Assembly: GCF_000250655.1 (NCBI RefSeq)
Contig: NC_016935.1
Span: forward strand, 6,962,001-7,026,000
Source: Paenibacillus mucilaginosus 3016
GTDB lineage: Bacteria; Bacillota; Bacilli; Paenibacillales; NBRC-103111
Direction: 5' to 3'
Length of the DNA: 64,000 bases
Positions 7,349-16,761 of the stretch are shown here, piece after piece. Below the pieces are notes generated by a model. That model ran no database searches. It worked only from the letters and a program-made list of their open reading frames with translations, and was not told the DNA's origin. Numbering within the stretch: position 1 is the first letter of the stretch; every line of letters starts with the position of its first letter. The position numbers and the translations under genes were made by a program.

Positions 7349-10212
7349 CTAGACCGGCATGAACGCAACCCGCCGGAGCTCCGCATCGTCTCCTGCTCCT
7401 TCTACCAGCAGGGACAGCCGGCTGCTTCCCTCCCGGTACCAGGGCTCCGGCAAATAGATCACGTCCTGTCCTCCCCCGGTCATATGCGGCCTTACTCCCG
7501 CGCCTTCGAGCCAGACCCTCCCAACCAGATGGCCGTTAAAAAAGGCGGTGATCTTCATGCTGCGGCCTTCGCACCTCAGCTTGCGGCACTTGGCAGCCAG
7601 GCCCGCAGGCAGCTCGGTCTGCAGCCAGGCCCATTCCCCGGGCAATAACGGCACCGGCAGCTCGCAGGCTGCGGCCTGGCCGGCAGCCTCCTCCGAGGCT
7701 TGCCACAGCTGCTCCTCCTGGCATCCCGCGACCCGCCAATGCACGGCATCGCTGCCTTCGTAGAGCATCACCCTGCCTGCCGCCTGATGGTCACGGCGCT
7801 CCAGATACAGGGCGATTTCGATCTCCCCGTCCCGGTCTATATAAGGGGTCAGATCGACAAACGGAAGGCTCTGCACGATCTCACCCGCATACTGACGGTT
7901 TACATACACACGAACCACACATGCCGCCCCCGGCACGTGAAGCACCCACCGGTCTGCATCTGCGGAAGCCGTGAAGGTCTTCCAATAGATCCCCGACTCC
8001 GGCAGGCGCGTCGTCATCCAGCCGCCCCAGCTTTGAATCGAGCAGAACCCCGGGTCCAGCTCACCGGCGGCTAAAGGCTCGCCGGCCTGCTTCGGAGAGC
8101 AGGTCTGAAAGTTCCAGTTGGACATGGGGCTCACCTGCCTCGTGACCATGACCGCACGGCTTAAACCCTTCAGAGCGTTCAATCTCAGTCCCGGCAGGAT
8201 ACTGTCATCGAAGTTGGTGTGGCCCCAGATTTCCGCACGGATCAAGAGATCGGGATACCACCGCCGGCGGGTCGAGCGGAATGTAGGCATGGCCTCCGCC
8301 CGGAATGACCGTGCCGGCGTAGGTCCCATCCGTATACACGCTCAGAATATCGCCCGCATCCTGGAGCAGTACGCCGACCACCGGCTGCTTAGCCGGCTCC
8401 CGCCGTTTGGCTTCGTACCACGCCATCCCCCGGTATATGCCGGCTTCCTCCAGGTGCACGGCCTGATCCCCAAGCTCCAGCCACCGCTGCGGCAGGGCGG
8501 CGCCTCCGAGCGGAAGCGTCACCTTCCTCCAGTTCAGGGTCTCCGCCTCCGCGACCGACTCCGATGCCTCTCCTTCTCCTGCGGTCTCCTCCTCAAACCG
8601 CAGCTCACCGCCCGGTAAGATCTCGAGCAGCCGTGACGCCCGATGTCTCTCCAGCAGCCGGATTTCGAGGAGGCTGCCGTCCCCCAAGCGGATTTCCGTG
8701 CATCCCTCTGCTCCCGGTCGGTAACACAGCACAAGCTCCTGCTCATTGCGGTACACCTCCGCTCCGCCATCTGCCACGACGGCGGCATCCGGTACGCTCA
8801 GCGCGATCTCGGATTCGGCATCCTTCTCCGCCGTCAGGACGAGGATCAGCTTCTGCTCCGATGACCGGACCGCCGCCGGTTCGGCAGTCGAGTAGCGGAG
8901 TCTGCCCTCGAGACCCCAGTGCTGTAACGGGAACTCGTACAGAAGCAGCGGGCATCGGTCTGGGGCAAGCCGGAGTGAGGTATATTGAGGAATGACCTGC
9001 CCATCGCCATGAAGCGCTGCGCTCCCGTCCTTCCCGTCCACATTCGGCAGGGCGATCACGTACCCGCCTCCATCCAGCGCAAGCACATAACGCATTCCGG
9101 CACTCACCGTCAGATCCGTTTGAACGGAGAAGAAGCTCGGAACAGTCGCCGCCTTGGCCAGACTGCTTCCCATGGACCGCAGGAAGCCTCCCAGCAGCCT
9201 GCCTTCATAGAACTCCTCGCGCTTGGCTCCCCCGGGGGTGATCATCCCGTGAAAGTCATAGTCAGAGGTCAGGAAGGCCAGCGGCTTCCCCCAATTGTTA
9301 ATCGCGTTCGTGAAACCAAAATCGGTGCCCGATGCCTGGAGGTAGGGGCCCAGCAGCTTGGCTCCGCCCGCGAGCTAGCCGGCGAAGCAAAAAGTGGGAG
9401 CGGTTCGTCTCCGTGACGCACAAGGGATACCCCCGGCCCCCGAGCGTCTGCGCATACCGGACCACCTTATCCTCGAATGCCGGCTCCCTGTCGTTCGGAT
9501 AAAAATTGCATGTCGGCATGACGCCTTCCGCATGCCCGGTTGCCCGGTACAGGTCTCCCTGGCCCGCGCAGGCAAACAGCGGAACGCTGACCCCGTAAGC
9601 GAGGGCCATATCGCGCAGCGCGGATATATAGCCGGACGGGTCCTGACAATCATAGAAATCAAGCTCATTATCCAGCTGTACGGCGATCACCGTCCCATCC
9701 TTCCCCAGCTCGAAGCGGCTCAGGATGGGCAGGATTCGGCTGAACCACCGGTCTGTTGCCCGGAGGAAATTCGGATCGTTGTCCCTCAGCCGCATTGACC
9801 GGTCCGTCAACAGGTGGGCAGGCAGTGCGCCGCCGTCCCACTCCGAGCAGATATAAGGCCCCGGACGGGCCACGACCCATAAGCCTTCCTCCGCCGCAAG
9901 CTTCAGGAAAGCCTCGACATCACGTTCGCCGCCGAAATCCCAGACTCCCGGCTCCCGCTCATGGTGATTCCAGGGAAAGTACACATCGATGGCGTTATAA
10001 CCCGCCTCCCTTACCTTGTGCAGCCGGTCCTTCCACAAGCCTCTCGGGATCCGAAAGTAGAAGAGGGAGCTGCACAGCAGGATCACCGGAGTCCCCCCGA
10101 TATAAACCGCATCCCGTTCAAACCGGACGTTCGGATCCACGCTCCCCTTTTGTCCTGCCTCATGGGTCACATTCCGTTCGTTCACCGTATTCATTTCATT
10201 CATTGTACCCAT
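7349..10212 (-). pseudogene. GH35 beta-galactosidase, reading frame broken twice
   Basis: Three overlapping minus-strand frames (10212-9298, about 9370-8205, about 8280-7349) together make one ~950-residue GH35 enzyme. The N-terminal TIM barrel has GGTPVILLCSSLFYFRIP, RPGPYICSEWDGG, the acid Glu in AVQLDNELDFY and the nucleophile Glu in CVTETNRS. The second frame supplies GTDFGFTNAINNWG and LAFLTSDYDF. The third supplies RAEIWGHTNFDDS and the C-terminal jelly-roll domains. One extra base near 9372-9378 (around GCTCGCGGG) and one near 8262-8275 (around GACCCGCCGG) explain both breaks. There is no signal peptide, so it would act on imported galactosides. The RBS AGGAGG precedes ATGs at 10212 and 10203. 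Either a true pseudogene or sequencing indels; the intact operon favours the latter. Confidence 0.85.
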
Positions 10213-10248
10213 CTTCCTCCTGTCTCCCCTTCCTGCATCCCACGAGAG

Positions 10249-10281
10249 AAGGGCTGTCTCCCGTCAGCAAGATCAGCCCTT
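10249..10281. promoter_or_regulatory. Intercistronic stem-loop after the solute-binding protein gene
   Basis: AAGGGCTG / CAGCCCTT inverted repeat with a 17-base loop and no U-run on the minus strand. It sits between the binding-protein gene and GH35. Such hairpins often stabilise the upstream binding-protein mRNA against 3' decay; that role is inference. Confidence 0.5.
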
Positions 10282-10301
10282 CCGCCCAGTATCCTATCCG
10301 G

Positions 10302-11882
10302 TTATTTGCTTTCGACCAGCTTCTTGTATTCGTCGAGCTGTCTCTGCACCTCGGCCATCACCTTATCGTATCCGGCCGCCTTCAGCTTGCTGCGGAGGTC
10401 CTCCACCGCCTTGACCGGATCTCCCGCTTTGCCGTAGGCAATGGCCGGCCCCATCTGAGAGGTCACCTGCGACATGGCGGTCAGCTGCGGATCGATCTTC
10501 GACTTGTCGAGTACGAACCGGCCGTACGGGTAAGGCTTCTTGATCCCGTCATATTTCTTGTAGATGTCCTTGATGCCGTCCCAGGTCGTTGCGCTCGGAA
10601 TCTCGAGACGGTCCACACGGCCGCCCCAGAAGTTCGAAGAGAACCCGTCCCGTGTCGCATCGTAGCCTTCCGGCTGGGCGCGCTTGCCGTCCTTGATCAC
10701 ATACTGCACGCCTTCGATGCCGTAGTTCATCAGATAATAGACTTCCTTGTTCTGGCGAATGAGCTCATAGGCCATCAGGGCGCGCTCCGGATGCTTGCTC
10801 TTCGCTCCGACCGCGGTGGCGCCGTGGGTGATCGGCTGCGAGATCAGATTGCCGCGCGTGTCGGACCAGGCGAACATCTGAAGCTCGGAGCCCGGCTGCT
10901 TCGCGTCCATCTCGGTCCGCAGTCCGCTGAACGTCTGGGTATGATGCTGGTCCGCGCCTGTCTGTCCGGCCTTCAGTTCATCCCTCACGTTGCCCTTGTA
11001 GTTCAGCACGTCTTCCCGCCAGTAGCCCCGGTCGGCCCAGGCCTTCATCATCTTCGCGAAGTCCACGAAGGTATCGTCGAAGATCGGGCTGTGAGCCGTG
11101 TATCTTTCGTCATAGGATTTGCCCCATACCACAGGGAGATAACCTGTCGGAACCGCCAGCTCAATCGCGTCCGTCTTGGACTGAATGAAGCCCTTGGCAT
11201 GCTCGCCGTTCGTTCCGTTGGAATCCCAAGGGATGACATCCGGCTTCTTGTCTTTGATTCCCTGGAAGTACTTGCCCATGGTTTCAAAATCCTTGATCGG
11301 CTCCGTGATTCCGAACTCCTTCGCCCAGTCCCCCCGGTAGAAGAAACCGTGATTGACCCACTGGGTATAGCTGTTCTCCGGGATCATGTAGATCTTGTCC
11401 TTGTATTTGGTCTGATCCCATTCCTCCGGCTTGATCTCCTTCCAGGTCTCCGGCGCATACTTGGGCAGCAGCTGATCGAGGGGCAGGAAGGCGCCCTTCT
11501 GGGCATTAGGCCACGCATCCAGCCAGTCCGTCGCCGTCGTGATCAGATCCACGGGCTCGCCGGAAGCCAGCAGCAGGTTATATTTGGTCTGCCAATCCGC
11601 CCATTCCACCCACTTGAGCTCCAGCTTGGCATTGATCTTCTCCTTCATGATGACGTTAATCTTCTCCAGCACCTTCTCGACCTGGCCGTTCTTCGGTTTG
11701 TCGCCAAGCATGACGTAGGTAATCGTCTCGAACTTCGAAGTGTCCGCCTGTCCGGAATCCGCCGTACCCGCCGGGCCGGGGGCCGCTTTGCCGGATTCCG
11801 AATTGCCGCCTCCGGAACAAGCCGTCAGGCTTACCGCCATCACCGCGGACAGCAGGGTCATACCGATTTTTCTGGTTACCAT
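10302..11882 (-). CDS. Extracellular solute-binding lipoprotein (CUT1, family 1)
   Basis: 526 residues from the ATG at 11882, which has GGGGAGG seven bases upstream. The lipoprotein signal ends in SLTACSGGG, so it is membrane-anchored outside the cell. It is an LplA/YtcQ-type binding protein of about 530 residues, with the usual ITYVMLGDKPKNGQVEKVLE start and a ...QRQLDEYKKLV tail. It should capture an oligosaccharide and deliver it to the two permeases encoded upstream (12834-11929, 13820-12849). GH35 and GH43 downstream suggest a galactose- and arabinose-containing oligosaccharide. No ATPase is encoded here; a shared MsmX-type ATPase is typical for this family. Confidence 0.9.
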   Translation of the reverse strand: MVTRKIGMTLLSAVMAVSLTACSGGGNSESGKAAPGPAGTADSGQADTSKFETITYVMLGDKPKNGQVEKVLEKINVIMKEKINAKLELKWVEWADWQTKYNLLLASGEPVDLITTATDWLDAWPNAQKGAFLPLDQLLPKYAPETWKEIKPEEWDQTKYKDKIYMIPENSYTQWVNHGFFYRGDWAKEFGITEPIKDFETMGKYFQGIKDKKPDVIPWDSNGTNGEHAKGFIQSKTDAIELAVPTGYLPVVWGKSYDERYTAHSPIFDDTFVDFAKMMKAWADRGYWREDVLNYKGNVRDELKAGQTGADQHHTQTFSGLRTEMDAKQPGSELQMFAWSDTRGNLISQPITHGATAVGAKSKHPERALMAYELIRQNKEVYYLMNYGIEGVQYVIKDGKRAQPEGYDATRDGFSSNFWGGRVDRLEIPSATTWDGIKDIYKKYDGIKKPYPYGRFVLDKSKIDPQLTAMSQVTSQMGPAIAYGKAGDPVKAVEDLRSKLKAAGYDKVMAEVQRQLDEYKKLVESK

Positions 11883-11928
11883 GTTATTGCCTCCCCATTC
11901 GTTATCCATTCTTGGCGAAACCGCCAGT

Positions 11929-12834
11929 TCACCCTTTTACCGCCCCAACCGTAATGCCTTGGATAAAATAACGCTGAACAAACGGGTAGAACAGGATCAC
12001 CGGGCCCGTTGCGACTACGGCCGTCGCCATCTTCATGGACTCCAGAGGGACATCCCGAAGAGGCACATTGGAAGCGGCAGCGGAGTTCCGTATGAAATCC
12101 GCCGAGGTGACCACATTGTACAGGAACAGCTGCAGCGGCCTGTACTTCATATCCGGGGACAAGAAGAGCATGGAATTGTACCATTCGTTCCAATACCCCA
12201 GAGCAATGAACAATCCGATCGTAGCGAGAGCGGGAGTCGACATGGGCAGAATCAGGCGCATGAAGATGGTGAAATCCCCGGCCCCGTCGATCTTCGCCGA
12301 TTCCGTAATCGCATGCGGGATCGATTGGGTGAAGCTCTTCATCATGATGATCAGGAAGGGACTGAGCAGTCCCGGCAGCAGGACGGCGAGATAGTTATCC
12401 TTCAAGTGAAGATACTGGGTGATGAGCAGATAGAAAGGAACAATGCCCCCGGAGAACAGGGTGGTGAAGTAGATAAAGAAGGAAATCTTGTTCCGGAAGT
12501 GAAAATCCGGCCTTTGCAGCGCATATCCCGTCATCGCGACCAGGAACAGGCCTACGGCCGTTCCGACCAGCGTAATGCCCAGGGTGACGATATACGAGCC
12601 GATAATGAGCTCCGGGTTCTCGAAGACGATCCGGTACGCATAGGTGCTGAATTCCTTGGGCCACAGATTAAAGCCGTTCTTGAGGATGGAAGCTTCCGAG
12701 GTGAGGGAGGTGGCCACAATCAGCACAAAGGGAAGCAGGCAGCTTACCGCAAGCAATGCGATAAACACATAAGAGACGATCCGGATGATCAGGGACGAAC
12801 GGTCCGTATGCCTTACATTCATGGAAGCTTGCAC
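11929..12834 (-). CDS. CUT1 sugar ABC permease (LplC/YtcP/MalG type)
   Basis: 301 residues with six predicted membrane spans (first at about 16-38) and the EAA loop ESAKIDGAGDFTIFMRLILPMS near residues 180-205 that contacts the ATPase. It ends in the family-typical FVQRYFIQGITVGAVKG. The start is a GTG at 12834 with GAGGAGG seven bases upstream. It pairs with the permease encoded just upstream (gap of 14 bases) as the membrane channel of the oligosaccharide importer. Confidence 0.92.
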   Translation of the reverse strand: MQASMNVRHTDRSSLIIRIVSYVFIALLAVSCLLPFVLIVATSLTSEASILKNGFNLWPKEFSTYAYRIVFENPELIIGSYIVTLGITLVGTAVGLFLVAMTGYALQRPDFHFRNKISFFIYFTTLFSGGIVPFYLLITQYLHLKDNYLAVLLPGLLSPFLIIMMKSFTQSIPHAITESAKIDGAGDFTIFMRLILPMSTPALATIGLFIALGYWNEWYNSMLFLSPDMKYRPLQLFLYNVVTSADFIRNSAAASNVPLRDVPLESMKMATAVVATGPVILFYPFVQRYFIQGITVGAVKG

Positions 12835-12848
12835 AGCTGAACCTCCTC

Positions 12849-13820
12849 TCAGAATAAGGAATTATCGGGCGAGAACTTCTTCACGAGCCAGTTGGCGGTC
12901 AGCACGAAGGCGAAGCCGAACAAGGACTGGTACAAGCTCACGGCACTGCCCATGGAGAAGTTGAAATTGTTCATCAGGGAGCGGAAGACAAAGGTCTCGA
13001 TAATATCCGTCGTGCTGTACAGCATCGTGTTATTGGCTCCGACAAGGTTATAAAATAAGCCGAAGTTGCCTCTCAACACGCCGCCCAGAGAGAACAGAAG
13101 GAGGATGATGAATGTCGGCTTGAGCCAAGGGAGAATGATGTACCGGATGCGCTGAAAGCCGTTCGCCCCGTCGATCTCCGCCGCTTCCACGATCTCGGAG
13201 TCAAGTCCCATGATGGCGGCAAAATATACGATGGACCCGTACCCGGTGGACTGCCACAGGTAGGTAAGAATGATAATGTAAGGCCAGATGCCGGGGTTCG
13301 AGTAGGTCTTCACGGGCTCCATGCCCATCGACTTCAGGATGCTGTTGAGCAGACCGTAATCAAAGCTCAAGATGTTATAAGCAATCAGGCCGATCAGGAC
13401 CGCAGAAATAAAGTGGGGAAGAAACATGAGAGTCTGGGATACTTTCTTGAAAAATTTGCTCCGCAGCTCGTTCAGCATGATGGCCACGAAGATCTGAAGG
13501 GCATTGCCAAGCAGGATAAAGGCCAGATTATAGGCTACGGTATTGAAGGTTAATCTCCACAGGTCCCCTGATTCCACGAGAAACCGGAAGTTGTCGAGCC
13601 CGATGAACTCACTGCCGAAGATGCCGTCGGTATAATTGTAGTTGATGAAGGCCAGATACAAGCCCGGCATCGGCAGATAAGAGAACAGGATAAAGAACAG
13701 GACGGCCGGCAGGCACATCATGAGCAGCGTCCGGTTATTCCGCAGTTTCCGCCAAAACGTAAACTGGTTCTGCTTGGTCAGGGCCGACGGTACGGACGGC
13801 TCAGCAAACGCTCGATTCAT
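12849..13820 (-). CDS. CUT1 sugar ABC permease (LplB type), first gene of the operon
   Basis: 323 residues, six membrane spans (first at about 33-53) and the EAA loop EAAEIDGANGFQRIRYIILPWL near 215-236. The ATG at 13820 has AAAGGGGGAACC upstream. It is the leading gene of a five-gene operon (LplB, LplC, binding protein, GH35, GH43). The operator-like boxes at 13855-13882 lie directly before it, so a LacI-type regulator and/or CcpA probably controls the operon. Confidence 0.92.
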   Translation of the reverse strand: MNRAFAEPSVPSALTKQNQFTFWRKLRNNRTLLMMCLPAVLFFILFSYLPMPGLYLAFINYNYTDGIFGSEFIGLDNFRFLVESGDLWRLTFNTVAYNLAFILLGNALQIFVAIMLNELRSKFFKKVSQTLMFLPHFISAVLIGLIAYNILSFDYGLLNSILKSMGMEPVKTYSNPGIWPYIIILTYLWQSTGYGSIVYFAAIMGLDSEIVEAAEIDGANGFQRIRYIILPWLKPTFIILLLFSLGGVLRGNFGLFYNLVGANNTMLYSTTDIIETFVFRSLMNNFNFSMGSAVSLYQSLFGFAFVLTANWLVKKFSPDNSLF

Positions 13821-13854
13821 ATCGGTTCCCCCTTTGCCATAGTTATGAACTTCC

Positions 13855-13882
13855 TGAAACCCGTTTCATGAAATGGGTTTCA
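13855..13882. promoter_or_regulatory. Two abutting 14-bp palindromic operator boxes
   Basis: TGAAACCCGTTTCA (13855-13868) is followed without spacer by TGAAATGGGTTTCA (13869-13882). Each is an imperfect palindrome and each matches the CcpA cre consensus TGWNANCGNTNWCA at all but one position; together they also form a 28-bp dyad. They lie 35 bases before the operon's first ATG, a repressor position. Confidence 0.75.
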
Positions 13883-14011
13883 TTAGTTGCAAAAAAAGAG
13901 ATGGTGCATCATGTCGGGCAGGAACAATCCCGCTGCTATCACCGCCTGGGTCTAAGGATTCGGAGTACTGCGATCGGTGGAGAACGATCCCTTCGAAGGG
14001 TGCACCTTCTA

Positions 14012-14025
14012 TGAAAGGGGTTTCA
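14012..14025. promoter_or_regulatory. Third TGAAA-N4-TTTCA box
   Basis: TGAAAGGGGTTTCA, same arms and near-identical core as the pair at 13855-13882 and about 140 bases upstream of it, a distance compatible with looping by a tetrameric LacI-family protein. Confidence 0.6.
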
Positions 14026-14266
14026 TTTGGCTAAATTTTACTCCCGTCCTCCGCCTATTGTCAAGCGATTTGTTGAAACCGCTTTATTCAACGGGTGCTC
14101 CCCTTTTATTCACCTGTTTGTTTGGGAATGGTGTGGGATTGGTGTGGGATTGGTTTGTGCGGCATCTCGAAGAAAAGAAACAGGCGTAACGCAGCAGCGC
14201 ACGCCTCTCCCTTCTTCCCTCGTCTGTCGGCGGAACCTGAAGCCTTGAGGAACGCCTTATCCCGCC
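14026..14266. other. Remaining intergenic region before the GGDEF gene end
   Basis: Besides the cre-like site it holds a short tandem repeat of about 11 bases (GGTGTGGGATT, around 14130-14155). Open frames here (13977-14248) lack ribosome binding sites and family features, so I call no gene. Confidence 0.4.
14074..14090. promoter_or_regulatory. cre-like site upstream of the GH35 operon
   Basis: TGAAACCGCTTTATTCA; 12 of 14 positions fit the cre consensus. A nearly identical 17-mer (one base different) lies at 22960-22976 over the promoter of another sugar-sensing operon. It is flanked by GTTGAA/TTCAAC arms. Confidence 0.5.
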
Positions 14267-15862
14267 TTATCCCACTGGCAAAAGCTCCTCCGCCGCAGCC
14301 GTCCGGTTCCGGCCGCTCCGCTTGGCCTGGTACAGCGCCTGGTCGGCCCGCTCGAACACCTCGCCGAAGGTCTCTCCGTGCCTCGGGCAGGCCGCCGCCC
14401 CGATCGATACGGTGATCGGCCTGCCCGTCGGCGACACCGTGTGCTCCATCCGGCTGCGGATCCGCTCGGCCAGATCCAGCCCGTCCTCCAAGCCCCCGCC
14501 CGGCAGCAGGACCACGAACTCCTCGCCTCCGAACCGGAAGGCGAAGCTCTCCCCGCCCGCTTCCAGGCTGATCATGCGGGCCAGATGCACGAGGGCCTCA
14601 TCCCCCGTCTGATGCCCGTACACATCATTCACCGATTTGAAATGGTCGATGTCCAGCACCAGCAGCGCATACGGCTGATTCCCGGTCTCCATGTCCGCCA
14701 CCCGCTCCTCCAGGCACACCCGGTTGGCCAGCCCGGTAAGCCCATCGGTCCTCGCCTGCTCGCTCATCCGGTCGGCCTGGTGCTGAAGCGCACCGACCGC
14801 CCACATCATCGCCTTCGCCAGGTGATGCGCCTCGTAGTTCCAATGCCTCGTGAACGGCGGATCGACCATCCGTTCCCCCGCCGAAATCTGCCGGGCCGCA
14901 GCCGTCAGCGCCGCGAAGGGCGCGGCCAGCTTCCGGGCGATCCCCAGGCTCACGAGCAGCATGAGGACGAACAAGGGAAGAATCCACGCCAGCTGGGCCT
15001 TGATCAGTACGCCCAGTGCTTCGTCCACCACTTCCGCCGGGGACTGGAACACGATGCCCCAGCCGATCTTCGGAATCGTCAGATATCCTGCAAGCACTTC
15101 ACGGCCTTCGGTATTACGAACCGCCGCATAGCGGATATCCTCATTCGGGAAGGTTTGCCGGAGCACCTCCGGTGCGATCAGTTCGCCGGACCGCTGGTCG
15201 TCGGGATTGAGCATCACCTGCCCCCTTTCGTTCACAAGATAAGCGTACGTCCCGTTCTTGCTCCGGCTCGCATGCTCGAAGAAGTCGCTGAATACGTTCC
15301 TCTCGTCGAGATCGATAACGCCCGCCACGACACCCAGCCGCTGCCCGTCCCGGTTCATCACCGGGTGGGACACCAGCACCGCGCAGTGGCCGTTGGGTGC
15401 TATGAAGGCTCCGGACACGAAGGGACGGGGAAGCGCCAAGGCCATCTCTACGACTTGTTCGTCCAGCGCTTCGCCCGCCTGCATCAGCAGTCCGGGCGTG
15501 CTTGCACGGACGACCCCCTTGGCGTCCAGGAGCACCGCCCCTGCAAAAAAGCGCCGTCCCCCCAGCATCTCGTTGACATATCCCGCCTGCTGCTCGAGCG
15601 GACCTTCCTGCCCGCCGATGAATTTGGCCGCAGCCCCCAGTTCACGCATCATCAGATCGAGCAGCTTGTTCATCGATACGTTGAGATTGCGGGCGCCTTC
15701 GAAATTCGACTGCAGGATCGAATCGGTCATCGAGTCATTCTGCTTGGTCAGCGCCACCCCCGTGAGCACCGCTGTCGTTCCCGCCAGAGAGAAAGCCAGC
15801 AGCCCGGTCAGCAGCACCTGAAATTTAATAAGGCCCAGTCTTTTCGGTATCCATCCGGGCAT
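14267..15862 (-). CDS. Membrane-bound diguanylate cyclase (dCache sensor, HAMP-like, GGDEF)
   Basis: 531 residues. Membrane span 1 is at about residues 13-37 (FQVLLTGLLAFSLAGTTAVL); an extracytoplasmic dCache-type sensor covers about 40-285; span 2 is at about 288-308; a HAMP-like linker follows; the GGDEF domain is C-terminal with DGLTGLANR and active-site GGEEF. It should make cyclic di-GMP in response to an outside signal. The inhibitory I-site (RxxD before GGEEF) is not conserved: the aligned residues are GGES, so product inhibition is probably absent. No EAL or HD-GYP domain is fused. Monocistronic; a dispersed structured repeat lies about 120 bases upstream of its start. Confidence 0.9.
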   Translation of the reverse strand: MPGWIPKRLGLIKFQVLLTGLLAFSLAGTTAVLTGVALTKQNDSMTDSILQSNFEGARNLNVSMNKLLDLMMRELGAAAKFIGGQEGPLEQQAGYVNEMLGGRRFFAGAVLLDAKGVVRASTPGLLMQAGEALDEQVVEMALALPRPFVSGAFIAPNGHCAVLVSHPVMNRDGQRLGVVAGVIDLDERNVFSDFFEHASRSKNGTYAYLVNERGQVMLNPDDQRSGELIAPEVLRQTFPNEDIRYAAVRNTEGREVLAGYLTIPKIGWGIVFQSPAEVVDEALGVLIKAQLAWILPLFVLMLLVSLGIARKLAAPFAALTAAARQISAGERMVDPPFTRHWNYEAHHLAKAMMWAVGALQHQADRMSEQARTDGLTGLANRVCLEERVADMETGNQPYALLVLDIDHFKSVNDVYGHQTGDEALVHLARMISLEAGGESFAFRFGGEEFVVLLPGGGLEDGLDLAERIRSRMEHTVSPTGRPITVSIGAAACPRHGETFGEVFERADQALYQAKRSGRNRTAAAEELLPVG

Positions 15863-15980
15863 CCCGTCACACTCCTACATTTATACAGACTGGCCACTAT
15901 TTTCGACACGTTTCCCCATATTTCCTGCCATGCTTCGACAGTTTTCTTTTCATTTGATAAGAATATCCCTGATGCGGGCC

Positions 15981-16140
15981 CTTTAAGATCTCTGCGTGCG
16001 AGTCCATTACACGGGGAGGAATGGGTATCGGGTTCCAACCGCTCTCGAAGTCGTATCCAATTTGATTTATTTAGCGGTCAGGACACGACTTGAAAGACGG
16101 CCCGTAAACTTCGCCCATCCCCATCCCCTATCTCATCTCC
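15981..16140 (+). repeat. Dispersed structured repeat, copy 1
   Basis: About 160 bases clearly homologous to 44385-44560. Shared blocks include CTTTAAGATCTCTGCGTGC, GGTTCCAACCGCTC, TTAG.GGT.AGGACACG and GGCGGCCCGTAAACT-like stretches. An internal stem GTCGTATCC / GGACACGAC (one mismatch) is present; the outer GA/CT-rich arms are weaker than in copy 2. No coding frame is conserved. It matches no RNA family or mobile element that I recognise. Confidence 0.75.
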
Positions 16141-16189
16141 GATAAGAAAAATAAGATGTGCATAACGGGGACAGCGGTGCGGGGATTAC

Positions 16190-16430
16190 GCCTGCCGGAC
16201 GGCTGGTTTCAGCTGAAGCCGCCGCAGGTGGATCTGAGAGTTTGATATCGGAACCCTGGTCAAGCTGAGTGACGGACGTACCGGGGAGATCGTGTTCCCG
16301 GACCGTGCTGAACCGCTATTTGCCTCAGGAGGCCGCGACCGGCGACCTGGCAGTGCGGGCCGGAAGTTGTGCGGGTCAGCGTCCGCCTTGGTGACCGATC
16401 GTTTCGGCAGGACGCCGGAACGTTCGTTTT
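16190..16430 (+). pseudogene. Possible decayed gene remnant (HD-GYP-protein-like tail)
   Basis: Conceptual translation across two or more frames gives VKLSDGRTGEIV and then VLNRYLPQ, resembling the C-terminal segment that follows HD-GYP domains in Bacillales proteins. Stops and shifts interrupt it. There is no start or RBS. Low confidence. Confidence 0.25.
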
Positions 16431-16431
16431 A

Positions 16432-16623
16432 AAATAGCGGAACTCCGATGCCTTATTCGACTATTTCCCATCATTTCCCGAAGAATAGCGGAACTCCGAT
16501 GCCTTATAAGGGGAAAATGGCCTGGAAACGGTGCTCCTCCCTACAATAGCGCATCTGAGTTCCTTTATTTCTGAAGGGAACCATCGAGAAGCGGAAATAA
16601 CGCACCGTGCTTCCGTTATTTTC
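16432..16623. repeat. Cluster of four short palindromic repeats in alternating orientation
   Basis: Units AATAGCGGAACTCCGATGCC at 16432 and again at 16494; an inverted relative around 16553-16572 (AATAGCGCATCTGAGTTCC); and a fourth around 16591-16623 (GGAAATAACGCACCGTGC). Each can form an imperfect hairpin (AATA...TATT ends). They look like an intergenic palindromic repeat family. Confidence 0.65.
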
Positions 16624-16761
16624 ATAGACGGCTTGCGCGCCAGCAGGATCAAGTCCTGGCGAGATATAAATTCTTATATTTCAATATATAAAAAAACTTG
16701 AAGGGCACGGGGCCGATCAAGTTCATCATCAGTACATCATCACCTGTTCTGTTCTCTTTCG

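Noticed and set aside
9756-11954. 732-codon plus-strand open frame opposite GH35 and the binding protein
   Set aside because: Spans two well-supported minus-strand genes and has no RBS or domain.
13977-14248. Overlapping small plus-strand open frames
   Set aside because: They cover operator boxes and a short tandem repeat and lack ribosome binding sites.
16432-16623. Possible mini CRISPR array
   Set aside because: Units alternate in orientation, vary in sequence and spacing, and no cas genes are present; better explained as intergenic palindromic repeats.
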